DNA from: Gonapodya sp. JEL0774
Lineage: Eukaryota; Monoblepharomycota; Monoblepharidomycetes; Monoblepharidales; Gonapodyaceae
DNA: 64,000 nt
Assembly (NCBI GenBank): GCA_027604505.1
Contig: JADIIX010000013.1
Coordinates: 1 to 64,000 of the forward strand
Reading direction: 5' to 3'
The notes beneath the pieces were generated by a model. That model saw only the letters and a program-made list of their open reading frames with translations. It was not told where the DNA came from and made no database searches. Below, one piece after another: positions 34,467-45,642 of this stretch (its first letter is position 1; each line of letters opens with the position of its first letter). Position numbers and translations under genes: made by a program.

Positions 34467-36841
34467 CTATACATCATAACGATCGGAAATATAGCGATCT
34501 GCCCACTGATTCGATGTTGTCAGATTTCGGGATAAGGTACTGTTGTAAACCCGTTCGGGTTCGACCGCGCGTGCCCCTTCCCGCCTGGTCTCATCCCACC
34601 AACCTTCTAGTTTCGCCACAACTCTTCTTTCGATCTGCCCGAGTCTATGAGGCACAGCCCCACCTTCATGGTGTTCGTAGTCTGCCTTAAAGACGGCGTA
34701 ATTGAAAGGGTCTGGTTGCTGAATATCCCCGCTATTCCCAATGATGTCAGGCCTTGTGTCCACAACATTTCCGAGCTCATCTACAGTGATATTCAATCCT
34801 TCTCGCATACGAAGACAAAATACCTGGGAATCGATTTGAAGAAGATGCGAAAGTTTCGCAAGTTAGTGAGAAAACAGAAACTCACAAGAGTTTTCAAACA
34901 TACGAACATTGAAGTCATCTAAAGTAAAGCGAATTGTAGTCGTTCGAGCTCGAGCTTCCAAACATTTTGATGTCGGCTACTCACTGATGTCCCACCGTGA
35001 ATGACGCTCCACAGCCCAGTACTCAAGCCTAGACGCTACGGCGGACTCCTCCCCGAAAATCTTCGCACGCAATGGTCCACCATTAAACCAATGTAGCCGG
35101 GTGCCAGAAGGGTGCAAGTGAGCCGATTGGTATGAGCATATTCGCAAAATAGAACTTTCATCTGCCTTGTCCCCATCGATAGTGAAATTCAAACTGGAGT
35201 GGTCAAGCTGGAAGGTTAAATGCTTGTCGGAACGTACATTCTACTTTTGCTCACTTTGTCACAACCTCGACTGGATCCTGGTCGCCGCGTGAAAGGTACC
35301 CCAACTGAGCGGAAGGCCAACGGTTGAAACCATACATTCCGTTGCTACCAGCCATTTCCCATCCAATCCAGAATGTTTCTTTGTCTCCAAGGAAGACTTT
35401 GTATATAACTCGGTCTCTCTCCTCCCTAAGGTTTAACCTGCAAGTTGTCAAGAGGCCGTAGAAGTTGTGCTCCAGCGACTTATCCACGGCAACGACAGCG
35501 GAATCTTGGTTGTGTTCAGATTGACGTGCCATTATGGCGTTGTGTGACTGAAGATAAGGAGGAATTGGATCTCTGAGATGAGCTGGAAGAATTCCTTGAA
35601 CGAACTCAAATTGCTTGTCTGAGGGACCGAAAAATGTGCGCTTTATTCATGGAAACTTCAAAATAACATTTTTGAATAATAGCAAGAAAATTGAACGGTC
35701 AACTTACTCGATCGTAGTAAAACAAGGTACCCGTTTCGATATAGACAGGGTCGCTGAAAACCTCTTCTGGCGAATAAAACCACACCACATCTGCGTCGGC
35801 GAACACAACCTCAGTGAAGCTGGAGAACATTATACTGAACGGCTTTATCGCCCAAGCCCCGATTTCTGTTAGACTGTCGTCGACCAACGTCGTGATGTCC
35901 CGCATTACAATGTCATATCCATCGCCCAGACTCAGGATTTTCCGCCTTGTTTCTGGGGGTAAGTCATCGTCACCTGCATACATGAACTCGATGGGTAATG
36001 TGCATCCAGTTGCCCTCAGGGACATGATCCCAACCATGGCCATTCTGCTTTGTAGGCCTTTCGCAGTGGTCATAACCAGTCCTCGCGTTCTGGGTGCCCG
36101 AGAAAAGGTGCGATACAGGTAGGATATCGACGGGTATGTAGGTCGAACCCAGGGGAATAAAAGATCCTCAAAGCGACCCATAAATCGAGTAAACTCTGCA
36201 ACAACATTCCTCGAGTGCGCAGAGGTCCGGGTTCTTCTTGAAATTTGCCTTTCGATGGTGTTTGCTGGGGAATAGTCGGTGTCCTCCATATCCGAGTCTC
36301 CACTCCTAGAATCGTCTCCGGTTTGCCAGTCCTCGACTGCTCTCAGTCTCCTATGATATATAAAGAACTCTCGAACCCGCTCTCCGAGGGTTTTGAAGTC
36401 TTCAACATCAAATGGTTCCAATAAATCAGTCTTCTCAGCTGATGAGAGGGTGATGTCCGAGAGGGCGGGGTACAGGTGCCGTGAGATGCCCGGGATACTA
36501 CGTCCATGAGGAGGCAGAGTGGGATGGGCAGTCGCTCGACCCTTAGTTGAACGATGTGTTGGAGAGGGAACAGACGAATCTCCACTTGGAGCTTCCGTGG
36601 AGGAGATTTGACTACTCTCCACGGTAGGCGTAAGCGAGGATGAGTTTTTTTCACTGACAGTTCGGGCAATGTCTCTTTCCCGCATCGAAACCGTCAGGAA
36701 AAACCCGACATTTACAGCCACCACCAAGAGAAGGATTGTCAACCTGCTGCTTCGGCGAGCCCCCCTGAAAATGTTCAATCCTGTAAAGATAGACACTGGA
36801 CTTTGTTCGGCATTCTTCAATTCTGGCATGAACAGTTTCAA
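34467..36841 (-). CDS. GT71 (Mnn1-type) alpha-mannosyltransferase, copy 2, with an 11-nt microexon
   Basis: Five exons, 35708-36841, 35255-35640, 34985-35193, 34908-34918 (11 nt) and 34467-34823, total 2097 nt (698 residues). The membrane helix (LTILLLVVAVNVGFFLTV) is at about residues 32-50. The catalytic core is almost residue-for-residue that of copy 1: MTTAKGLQSRMAMVGIMS, YAGDDDLPPETRRKIL, VVFADADVVWFY, GDKETFWIGW. The N-terminal stem and C-terminus differ. The microexon encodes NDFN, matching NPSN in copy 1, where no intron interrupts. Without it the last exon is out of frame. It presumably transfers mannose in the Golgi; the diverged stem suggests a different acceptor or partner. Confidence 0.87.
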
Positions 36842-36958
36842 TATGAGTGAGTGATAAAGTGATCAATCCAGATTTACTGCCCCTCATGTGCAGGAGGTCC
36901 CCGATCACAACACCACTCACGCGGCTCCCCGAAGTAATCAACAGTTTTCGGCGTTGTA

Positions 36959-38843
36959 TCAAACAGCTGGCAAGTTACCTCTACCAACTAGCCTATTCTC
37001 ATATTCTGACATCACCGCAAACATATGACATTGGATATCCTCATACCGCAGTCCATTCCTGCCCATCTCGTATCCCTGTTCCGCAACCTTTTGCGCCTCA
37101 GTTGGATTACCTATCGCCCACTGAATTGCAGATACAAGGTCCGACCAATCAAATCGGAGGGGTATGTAATGGATATACGGTACAACCCAGTGATCGCTCC
37201 AGTCCACAAACCCTCGGGCCCGGAAAACCAGAGACTTAGCCTCGCGGAGGAACGTGTGGAATCTCTGCGAGAATGAATTTCCGTCGACGTCGATTAAGAA
37301 TCGATGGTAGAATTGAACTTCGTATGGCATGTGGTTCCCTCCGGGCTCGCCGAATATGCGGACATGCTCCTGATAAGCAAAGTCGGTGAACATTTGAAGG
37401 TACCCCACGAACTTCGCGTCGATGCCTGGGAAACATTCAACACCGGATTTAGGCTTCTCACATTCGCGCCGTAAATCGAGTGAGTGTTTCACAAGTCGAT
37501 GGCGATGCAATCGATTCCATTCGGTGACATTCGATGGTATCGGCTCCGCACCAGTAGTAGTGCCTCTCCAGATTGCAACTGGTGCTTTGTTGGCAAAAGG
37601 TACATCTGCGCCAGTCCTTTTCTCTTGCGGAATCTGGTCCTGTGAACTTTTCACGGCATATCCCAGCGGAACCAGAATGTCCGCATAACAGTCCGGGAGC
37701 GTAGCTTGGGAAAATATTGGGACCGGTACAGGAAAATGATTTCCGGGCAATGGTTTTGGGTAGAAAAACCCGTGATGTTGACGGTATGCCATTGGGAGAG
37801 TAAGATTGAATGGGTTGTGGAGGTCCAATGTCACAAGCTTCTCCAGATCTGGGATGCCATGTTTGCTGCCCGACAAGCCTTCTATAGGCGAAGTGCTGGT
37901 CATCCATGGACTCTTTGGGCTATCATTGCGGCTCCACGGTGTTGGTACCACTCCACAGTCCTTTCCTGGGATGAAAATTCTTGGCCAATCCTCCATATTC
38001 AATACCATCCGGAAAAACCTAGGGAAGTATATTGCAAACGGGCCCATCCAACTCTGCCAGTTATTGTCCGCTACTCCTGGAGTGTTTGTGTTTTGAATCA
38101 CGTAGTTCGGGCTTTCCAGTGGTTCTCCAGTAAGTGGATCCGCCCAACTGTCATTGTGATAGTCTTTGTGAGGGTCGTCGGAGAGCTTTAGAGGAGCGAC
38201 ATAGAGAGTCCCCGTACGGGGAAGCTTGCTCGCCTTCTCCACCATGTCTGGTGTGATCTCCTGTGGTAGATGCTGCAACGTCTTGGAAAGATGCGCCGCA
38301 CCGAGCACATTGCATTTATTCTTGACAGCAAACTTGTACCATTGTTTGTATAGTCGGAATGGTTTCTTGCCCTGGGTAAGCGTGTAGTACTTCATCGCTT
38401 CATCAAGCGATGGTGGGGGTTGCTGGGGTCGTGGAAACACAAAATTTTGATGTACATACGGCAAACGTTCTACATCGAGATTGAAGTCTGAAAATTCCCG
38501 ACAATATCAGCATGATTGTGGAGTTCGGTGCCTTGCGAAAATGTGGTCTCCAGTTACCGTTTGGGTCTCGCAATTCATCATCCACATTCACTGTATCCTC
38601 CAAACTAGGGGCTGTAGGTCGACGATTCCAACTGGACGCGGATGGAGATGGAATATCAAATGCTGGATCTGACTCGTAGAAGCCTGTTGTCTTTCCGTCA
38701 TCCGATTCCCCTGGATGAAGGACTCCGTGGAATGCTTCCCCTCCGAAAGTTCCTGTCAATGTGGAATAAATGACCAACAACCCCAGAAGAATCGCGACAG
38801 GGAGAAACAGTCGCCATTGTCTTTGTAGATGAACGATCATTTT
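36959..38843 (-). CDS. GT90 (CAP10-like) glycosyltransferase
   Basis: Exons 38558-38843 and 36959-38487 are joined over a 70-bp intron and give 604 residues in frame. The start at 38843 (MIVHLQRQWRLFLPVAILL) supplies a signal anchor. The catalytic part has APVAIWRGTTTGAEP, RLVKHSLDL, FLIDVDGNSFSQRFHTFL, SLVFRARGFVDWSDHW and PYIHYIPLRFDWSDL, the CAP10/GT90 motif set. Known members include the Cryptococcus capsule xylosyltransferases and animal POGLUT enzymes; donors are UDP-xylose or UDP-glucose. The gene occupies the place between GT71 and GT37 that GT77 holds in the other half of the duplicated block. It lies 117 bp from GT71-2 and 88 bp from GT37-2, on the same strand as both. Confidence 0.9.
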
Positions 38844-38931
38844 CCTGGACCAGAATGCCTCACTTCCTTGATCTGCATTTCTGCTACCGTCAGAAATTGT
38901 ATATTTACAAAACTCGCCGAATTTAAATACA

Positions 38932-41135
38932 TTAGAACGGGTTTGGTGATTCACACTGTACGTAGTGCGCCCAAAGTGGATTTCCGGGCCCAGTGAATGC
39001 ATCTTTCGCTTCCTTCATGTCCCCATCGTTGAATTTCAGAAGAAGCTGCGTCATGCATGGTTCTGAAAAGGCGCAGCTGTGTTTATTTTGGGTGTGAAAT
39101 GATCCACTTGAGAGTTCTTATCCGAGCACAGACCTGTTGACAAGGCTTTGTAGAAGAAGAATGTGAACATATCCAGCTTGAACGGCTTCTCTGGGTCGGA
39201 TTGATTGCGAGTTCCATCAGGGTACTTAATATTCAGTGAGCAGAGGGCCGTCATTGTTCTGGTCCTTCGTCAAAATCGCAGAATCATGACCTACTTTGTG
39301 GTCTCGATCGACAATTCCAGGCTTGAGATGAAGGACGTAGGTTCTGAAACGTTGAATTTTGAGTTTCCATTTCGGTCCGCGGAACAAACCTTGCACATAC
39401 GGTATGATACCACCCCACGCGGCCGCAACAAACCCAAACGAGCTGCCATATGTAACAACTAGGTCGTCGCACATTGATAGCATCTTCATGTCGATTAAAC
39501 CATCCTTATGCAAGAGAGAGTTGGGTGAAGTTATCACAGCATGAAAACCGAGCACATACGGTGTCACTTTCGACTGTCCGAGAGATTATATTGTTGAATG
39601 TGATGTCACTATCCTCTCGGTATATAAGATGATTGAAAATGAGGTTCGTCGCATCATGACACGCAGGCGTTCTGGTACGTTGTAATGCGCAGTCGTCGAC
39701 AATCGTTTTGTGGTGAACCAGCAGCTCCGACCTGACTTCATCGCGAACGTGGGCAGCGTCGGTAGCGAGAAAAAACCGAGTCTAAATTATTTTATGCAGG
39801 ACACGATTGGGGCCGAGTGACGATGGTGTGAACAACTTGACCAATACTCACTTTCGACCATGGTCTCCTGCTTGCGCGCCAGACAGAAATGGCCACATCT
39901 ACATAGTACTTGGTAGGGGGCACGGATTCGGTTTCCTTGAGAGTCCGAATTTGCAAGCCCACAACATAATAGCGAGATTTGCCAATTATGGTATTCGGAG
40001 CCAATAGAGATTGCACTTCATTTCGATCTACCAAAGGCGCAGGCTCGGGGAGTGAGATGTCAAAAAGAAAGTTTGCAGAGAAGAAAGAGTGGGAGCTTTG
40101 CTGCCAAGGAGTGCTAAGGTCGGACGCTGGATGACAACTGAGATAATTGTGCACTCACTTTTGCAAACCCTCGCACACGCATCACCAGCTGACTGATCGA
40201 GTAGAACGCTTCCATTGTTGGAAACCAGTCCAGCATAGTCTTGCGATAGAATGGGTTCCCCCAAAGAAGAGGGATCTGATAATGAAAACTCCAGTGGCAT
40301 ACCACCGGCTCCTTATAGAGCGAGCTCTCTGAGAAGTCTTCCAGGATCCAGTCATTGTAATCATATAACCAGTGCTAAACGGAAAGGAAATTCTCAATCA
40401 CAAGTTTGACACATAAGATAGACGTGTCCGCACCTGCTGAGGGAAGAAGCTGACCGGGTTCAGTCCAGGGTCCTTCGTCAGGTTTACTCTTGAAGGATCC
40501 AGCTGCAAGCCCTTAACAATACGATTGGCGTTGGGTATCCAATTGTAGTCTAAAGGCAACCCGTCGACGGTTGCTGGCTCAAAGTAGGTTGGCAAACTGC
40601 CATTGTCTCCTCCATTTTCATCGTAGAGAAGCCAGACGCGGTCCTGAAGCATGCTCAGAATGAATGAAGAAAGCATTCCGGGAAATCGATTCCCAAGGCC
40701 CCCAATATCCAGTCGGTGAATCAAGAAGCGTGTTTCCGGAGTGATATTCTGCATTCGTAGTCTGTGGCGTTTGACATAGTCCGAGTACGCAACAAGAAAA
40801 CTGTCTGATATCCGTTCCCTGAAGCCTTCTTTTGAATGTCGAGACTCCTCTAGGTTCTGGGGCTCGTCTTGAGAGAGCCGTCGAAGTTTCGCGAGGATCA
40901 GCCGGTCCCCATTTTCGGGGTCACACTCAGCACAGACATGCACTGTCTCATCCTTGATCGGGATCGCAGAGAAATTGGTGGGAGCGTGGTAATCGTCAGT
41001 TTCTGTTGTCCGCGGGTTTTGTGAGAATGCTAGTAGTGAAAGGATGATGGCGAGAGGGAACGCGAAAATCGCAATCCTCCTTGGGGAAAACAGCTTGATG
41101 GAAAGATCCAATCGGTGACGTCCATCGCCTTGCAT
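38932..41135 (-). CDS. GT37-like alpha-fucosyltransferase, copy 2
   Basis: Exon 1 (40434-41135) has a membrane helix (IAIFAFPLAIILSLLAF), FLIHRLDIGGLGNRFPG and LQDRVWLLYDENGG. Exon 2 has VCHWSFHYQIPLLW and ends MRVRGFAK. Later exons carry YYVVGLQIRTLKET, TRFFLATDAAH, MCDDLVVTYGSSFGFVAAAWGG and EPCMTQLLLKFND, with a final CESPNPF. All fucosyltransferase motifs of copy 1 are kept. Intron positions differ: copy 2 is split before HWLYDYNDW and before EPCMTQ, where copy 1 is continuous, and is continuous at VQCESP, where copy 1 is split. A shared 74-bp gap separates its start from the divergent GT47 gene. Confidence 0.85.
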
Positions 41136-41209
41136 TCGAATGGTGAAATTTGAGGAGCCACAGTATTGTGTTTTGTACCATCCACCCCTGCATTGGCAAT
41201 GTCGACAAC
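41136..41209. promoter_or_regulatory. 74-bp bidirectional promoter between GT37-2 and GT47
   Basis: Divergent proposed starts at 41135 (-) and 41210 (+) leave 74 bp. No motif was identified. Confidence 0.4.
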
Positions 41210-43059
41210 ATGATTTTTATATTGCCCCACTTTGTCCGCCGGCATCGACGGGTGGTACTTATCGGCACTGTCTTCGTTCTTCCTTTCCTTTTCCTTGGCC
41301 TCGCTTCCATAACCAGCTCGATAGTCAAAGTACATATATCCGATCGGTGTGAGATGTCGATTCTTCCCAGGTCCAATTACTCACCTGACGAGGACTGGTC
41401 TTCATCTAGAGCGAGAACGAGGAATTTAATGGTCCCTTAAATCATACATTAACCGTCGCCCTGAGGCAAAGTGAGTTTGATTCGGAGGTGCGATGCTCCA
41501 TTATCTTTGCAAACGTATTCCTTCCAAAGAGGAGGACGTTATCACTTGGGATGACATGCCACCATTTTATTGGCGCAAACTATGTACCATGTACAAGTGC
41601 TTCGATTTCGATCTCTGCCATCGTCGAGGAGGATTCAAAGCGTGGGTTTCAGTGCACCGATCTACCGTTTGTGGGAGTTCATTTTCCCTGCCCGGACTGC
41701 AGCTACGTGTACCCCAGAAACAGCTCCTTGACTGTCAATTGGGTATATGATCATATTCTCAGGCCTTTGGAACGGGCGGCGAATCGCAGTCGTGTCCGTC
41801 CTTTCGGCCGTCCAACGAAAGATCCTGAGACATTACATCCCGTTGGCCTTTCGCAATCTTCGAAAGCTCAACTTCCTATTGATCATGAACGACGCCTTCG
41901 ACGACTTGTCACCCACGATCCGGAGCAAGCCTGTCTATTCATTCCGAGCATCGACATGACTTGTGCCTACAATCAATGTTTCTTCTCAAGAGAGGCTATC
42001 TTGAGTCACTTGGAGGCGATGCCGTATTGGAGCGCGCTAGGTGCGCCTGGGAGGAATCATCTCTGGTTTCAGGTTCAGGATCCTGATCCTGGCATGTTGG
42101 TGGCAAACGCAATCATTGTTAGCACCAACTTTTACGCAAACCAACCACGGATCGGTTTCGATGTTACCTTCCCCCTACGGAATTGGAAGTCGTTGCAAAA
42201 CCAACGCTTGATTGACGCCAGCGGGAATGTCCGAGCCAACAGTGGAGTCAGCTGGGGGTGGAACACTCGAGGGCGCAGCTTCCTTTCGCAATCTCCCCCC
42301 AACCAGCGAAATCCGTTCAAAAACAAATACCTTCTCACTTTTAAGGGCAGTCGCTACCACGACCGACCATTACGTACCGTCATCACGTATCTCCACAACG
42401 GTAGAGACATCATAAGCGTGGCAAAGTGCAGTCCGAGTTGGCCTTACATGAATCTCACCGAATTCAACCCTATGGAGGATTGTGACAGGACCGATCCTGA
42501 GTATCATAAGTACGACTACGACGGTGAGGGTAGTAAAGCGATCCGACGACTGCACGTGTATGTGATTGTTCCACACATGTTGCACAGACATGCTAGTCAA
42601 CACGACCTTCAGCGTACTTGTTGGAGGCTATGGGGTCCACGAATGTAAGGCTTGTTGCCGAACGTGCGAGGATATATTTTGACACCTGCTGAGCGAACCC
42701 AAACAGACCGCTTCTACGAGACCCTGTCAGCGGGAGCTATACCAGTCATATTCTATACCCCATCGTACCCACTTCCCTTTTCGGAGATTATTGATTACCG
42801 GGAATTCTCTGTGTTCTTCAACGTCGAGGATTTGGAAACTCTATCTGGTCGACGTCGCATAGTAACTTACTTGCGCAGGTTAGCACGGTTGGATGGAGGT
42901 AGGAAGGTTTGGGAGATGAAGAGGAGGATCGCTGAGGTGTTTGATCGGTACTTCGAGAATTGGGAGGCCATGACGGCGACAGTGCTAGAAGTGATCGAGT
43001 CTAGATATTATGGAGGACTAACGGAGTTACCCTTTGTACAAAGTACTTCGATAACATAA
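41210..43059 (+). CDS. GT47 (exostosin family) glycosyltransferase
   Basis: Six exons, 41210-41329, 41410-41470, 41530-41641, 41703-42523, 42588-42644 and 42707-43059, total 1524 nt exactly in frame (507 residues). The anchor helix is VVLIGTVFVLPFLFLGL. The exostosin motifs are GGFKAYVYPRN, DPEQACLFIPSID, LLTFKGSRYHDRPL, the exon-joined TTFSVLVGGYGVHEYRFYE, then TLSAGAIPVIFY and SVFFNVEDLETL. An apparent stop at 42648 lies inside a 62-bp intron and is not a disruption. GT47 proteins build heparan sulfate in animals and xyloglucan, xylan, arabinan and pectin side chains in plants. They are uncommon in most fungi. Confidence 0.9.
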
Positions 43060-43353
43060 TTGCTCTTACTTTGAAAAGGAACAATCGACCAATTCGAGGT
43101 GGACAATATTGTCAATAATGACGTCGAAAGTGTGTGCCGCAGGAGGCAGCGGCGGACTATGGCCTGAACAAAGCTGCATTACAACCGAGAACATTCCACT
43201 GACAAAAACGGGGCACAAATTCTGTATTTCCGTACCAATTTCATCCGCCAGTGGACATTTGGGGCGATCGTCGCCAATTCGATCTGAAGGGATCTGACTC
43301 CTGCGCGTGCTGATCCAGCCATTCGGAAAGGACAATCAGCGTCAACCGCACTC

Positions 43354-44938
43354 ATGGCAAGCAAAAACCGGCTCTTTACCACCGTCACTCTCGTGGTCGT
43401 GGTTGTCCACTTCCTCTACACCTACTTCCGACCCCCGGCCTCCTACTGGCGGGAAACGCCAACACTACCCACCGACTGCCCCACTTGTCCCTCGGGCACC
43501 GGGCGATTCCTGACCCAGAAACCTCCTCCATCACAGTACGAAGGCCGCTCCCCGGATTTCACCGGTTTCACGCTCAACGCGGACAAAACCGGGGACGGGA
43601 CGTTCGCGGACATCCTTCTCCATCGGTACAAGGATCTCTACACCAAATACGAGGACGATCTGAAGGCGGTGAGGTTAGCGGTGGAGAGTTGGTGTCGGGA
43701 AAAACCAAAGAAGGACACGCCTGAGGAGCAGGTGACGTTCCGGGGAGGATGGGCCCACATGTGCATATCGGATGACATTGAATTGGAGGTGGGATACCTC
43801 AGGATCAGAGAAGCGAAGCCTAAAGTAGTCTGGTGAGCTCATTTTTGAAGGCATTTGCGATCCCGCGCGCGTGTCTTGCTGACCCTCCCCATCACACCTT
43901 GGCTGTTCACCCCAGGGAAATCTCCCCCGCGGACGGCTTCTCCACGTTCTGGATCATCTCCGCTCTAAAATCAAACGCCAACGGCGCCATCCTGTACTCT
44001 TTCGACCTTGCCAACGACCCGACCCAGCACCTTCCCTCGGCGATGCAGACGAGCGTGGACTGGCGGTTCCAAAAGGGGGATTTCAGGAAGAAGATCGACG
44101 AGGTGGTGGCAAAGGCACCGGGACATAGTCCGGACTACGTGTTTTTGGACTCGTATCACTCGAAAGGTACGTTCGTGGAGCCGGAGGGAGAGGGATATGT
44201 GTGGTGCCTTGTGTCACGATGGACGAGAGCACATGGACTCACCGCCCATCCGCCCCTCCCCCCCACCCGCGACAGATTTCGCACAGTACTACACCTCAAC
44301 CTTGTTCCGCATGTGGCCCGACAAACACATTCACTTCTCCCTTCACGACGTTTACAATCCAGGTACGTTGATCGTGAGCTCCTGCAGACAGTGTCTCTTC
44401 GTGAATTAAATTTCCTCGTCGTGTCGTTAACTTTTATTTGACCATTTTGCGTCGTGTTTGGTCTTGAACGGACCCTTTCTCGCCTCTGTCGCCCCGCAAT
44501 TCCGTTCCCGCTTCTTTTATTCCTCCCTGTCTCCCACTCGCTCACTAATTCCACCCCACCGAACTCCCCATATCCACTCACACCCCTCGGCACCCACCCT
44601 TAGGCTTCTGGAACGACGACATCCGCGGCCGCGACCCCACCGTACACCCCTCCTGGATGCCCAACGAAGAAGGCCTTGCCGTGCTAGACTGGCTCGTGTA
44701 CCAACTCCCCACCACGTTCCCCACCCCCTGGCAATCCCGCGGAGTGCTCCCTGTGTGCAACGTGCACACTCTGGCCAGTGCGAGGTTCCCACTGCTGTTC
44801 AAACGGTTCGTGGCCATGAGGAAGGAGGTACTGGGGGAGGAACATCGGTACGCCGTGAGGCCGGCGAACCCGAAAATGGAGGTGGAGTCCATGGGGAATC
44901 CGACTCTGTATTGGGAGATGGGGTGTAGGATTGAATAG
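43354..44938 (+). CDS. Second membrane-anchored SAM methyltransferase (Methyltransf_24-like)
   Basis: Four exons, 43354-43832, 43916-44166, 44276-44362 and 44604-44938, total 1152 nt (383 residues). A short cytosolic start leads to one membrane helix (LFTTVTLVVVVVHFLYTYF). The SAM-binding region VVWEISPADGFSTFWII is created by joining exons 1 and 2; ILYSFDLAND and DYVFLDSYHSKD follow, then HFSLHDVYN and a terminal region with SWMPNEEGLAVLDWL. Topology and fold match the gene at 25702, although the sequences are far apart. A Golgi methyltransferase decorating the glycan made by its neighbours is the likeliest role; the exact substrate cannot be read from the sequence. Confidence 0.78.
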
Positions 44939-45642
44939 GGTGGGGTTGGGACGTACCGGGAGCTGGGCGACCAGTGGGTGGGCAACGGGATGTGCGGGTT
45001 TTGGAACCCATTGTAGGGTCAATACGTGTGCTGTACTATTTACTCTATGCTCTGAAATTACATGGTCAAGGTCACGGCTGAACGTAAACCGTCAACGCTT
45101 GAGCGACCCGCGCACCGGACCATCCCGAGTCATCATGTCGTGTCGATACACCGATCAGGGCATACGCGGGCACAACGCGACAGAACATCGACTTATACAG
45201 GCGCTAGGTCGCCGCACGAGGTGTGCCCTCGTGCGGTGCGTACGCCAGACGGGAGCCCGTGTCGCCCACCCCCCGGGCGTGACAAGGCTGACGGTACAAC
45301 TCGCGAGAGTCTGGTCACGTGGCGTGTACGGAGGTCGCCAGGTACCAGCGTCCCAGTGCGTCTGGGTTACCCGGGTAATGTCCAGTGTCTGAGGGCGTGT
45401 GCTTCACGGGACACGATACCCCCGCCGCACTCGCGATTCCCCGACCCGCGGCAGCAGCGCAACGGGTCGTGGGTCCGACCCCCCACCTCCCGCGCCACGA
45501 GAGCCCTTCACGGCTGTGGAGGTCGAATCAAAATCCCCCACGACACGGTGTCCACGCCGGCCACGCCCGCCGCCGGGTCTCCCGCAGGACTCCCGACCCC
45601 CCTCCCACTCCCGTGCGCCCCCCTCCCCCCCCCCCAGCCCGT
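44939..45642. other. Intergenic, convergent gene ends
   Basis: GC-rich, with long fortuitous frames. No gene was recognised. Confidence 0.45.

Noticed and set aside
34467-34984. Frameshift at the end of GT71 copy 2
   Set aside because: The 11-nt microexon restores the frame and matches copy 1 at the same residues.
42645-42706. Stop codon splitting the GT47 gene, suggesting a pseudogene
   Set aside because: A 62-bp intron removes it, restores frame and creates the conserved GYGVHEYRFYE motif.
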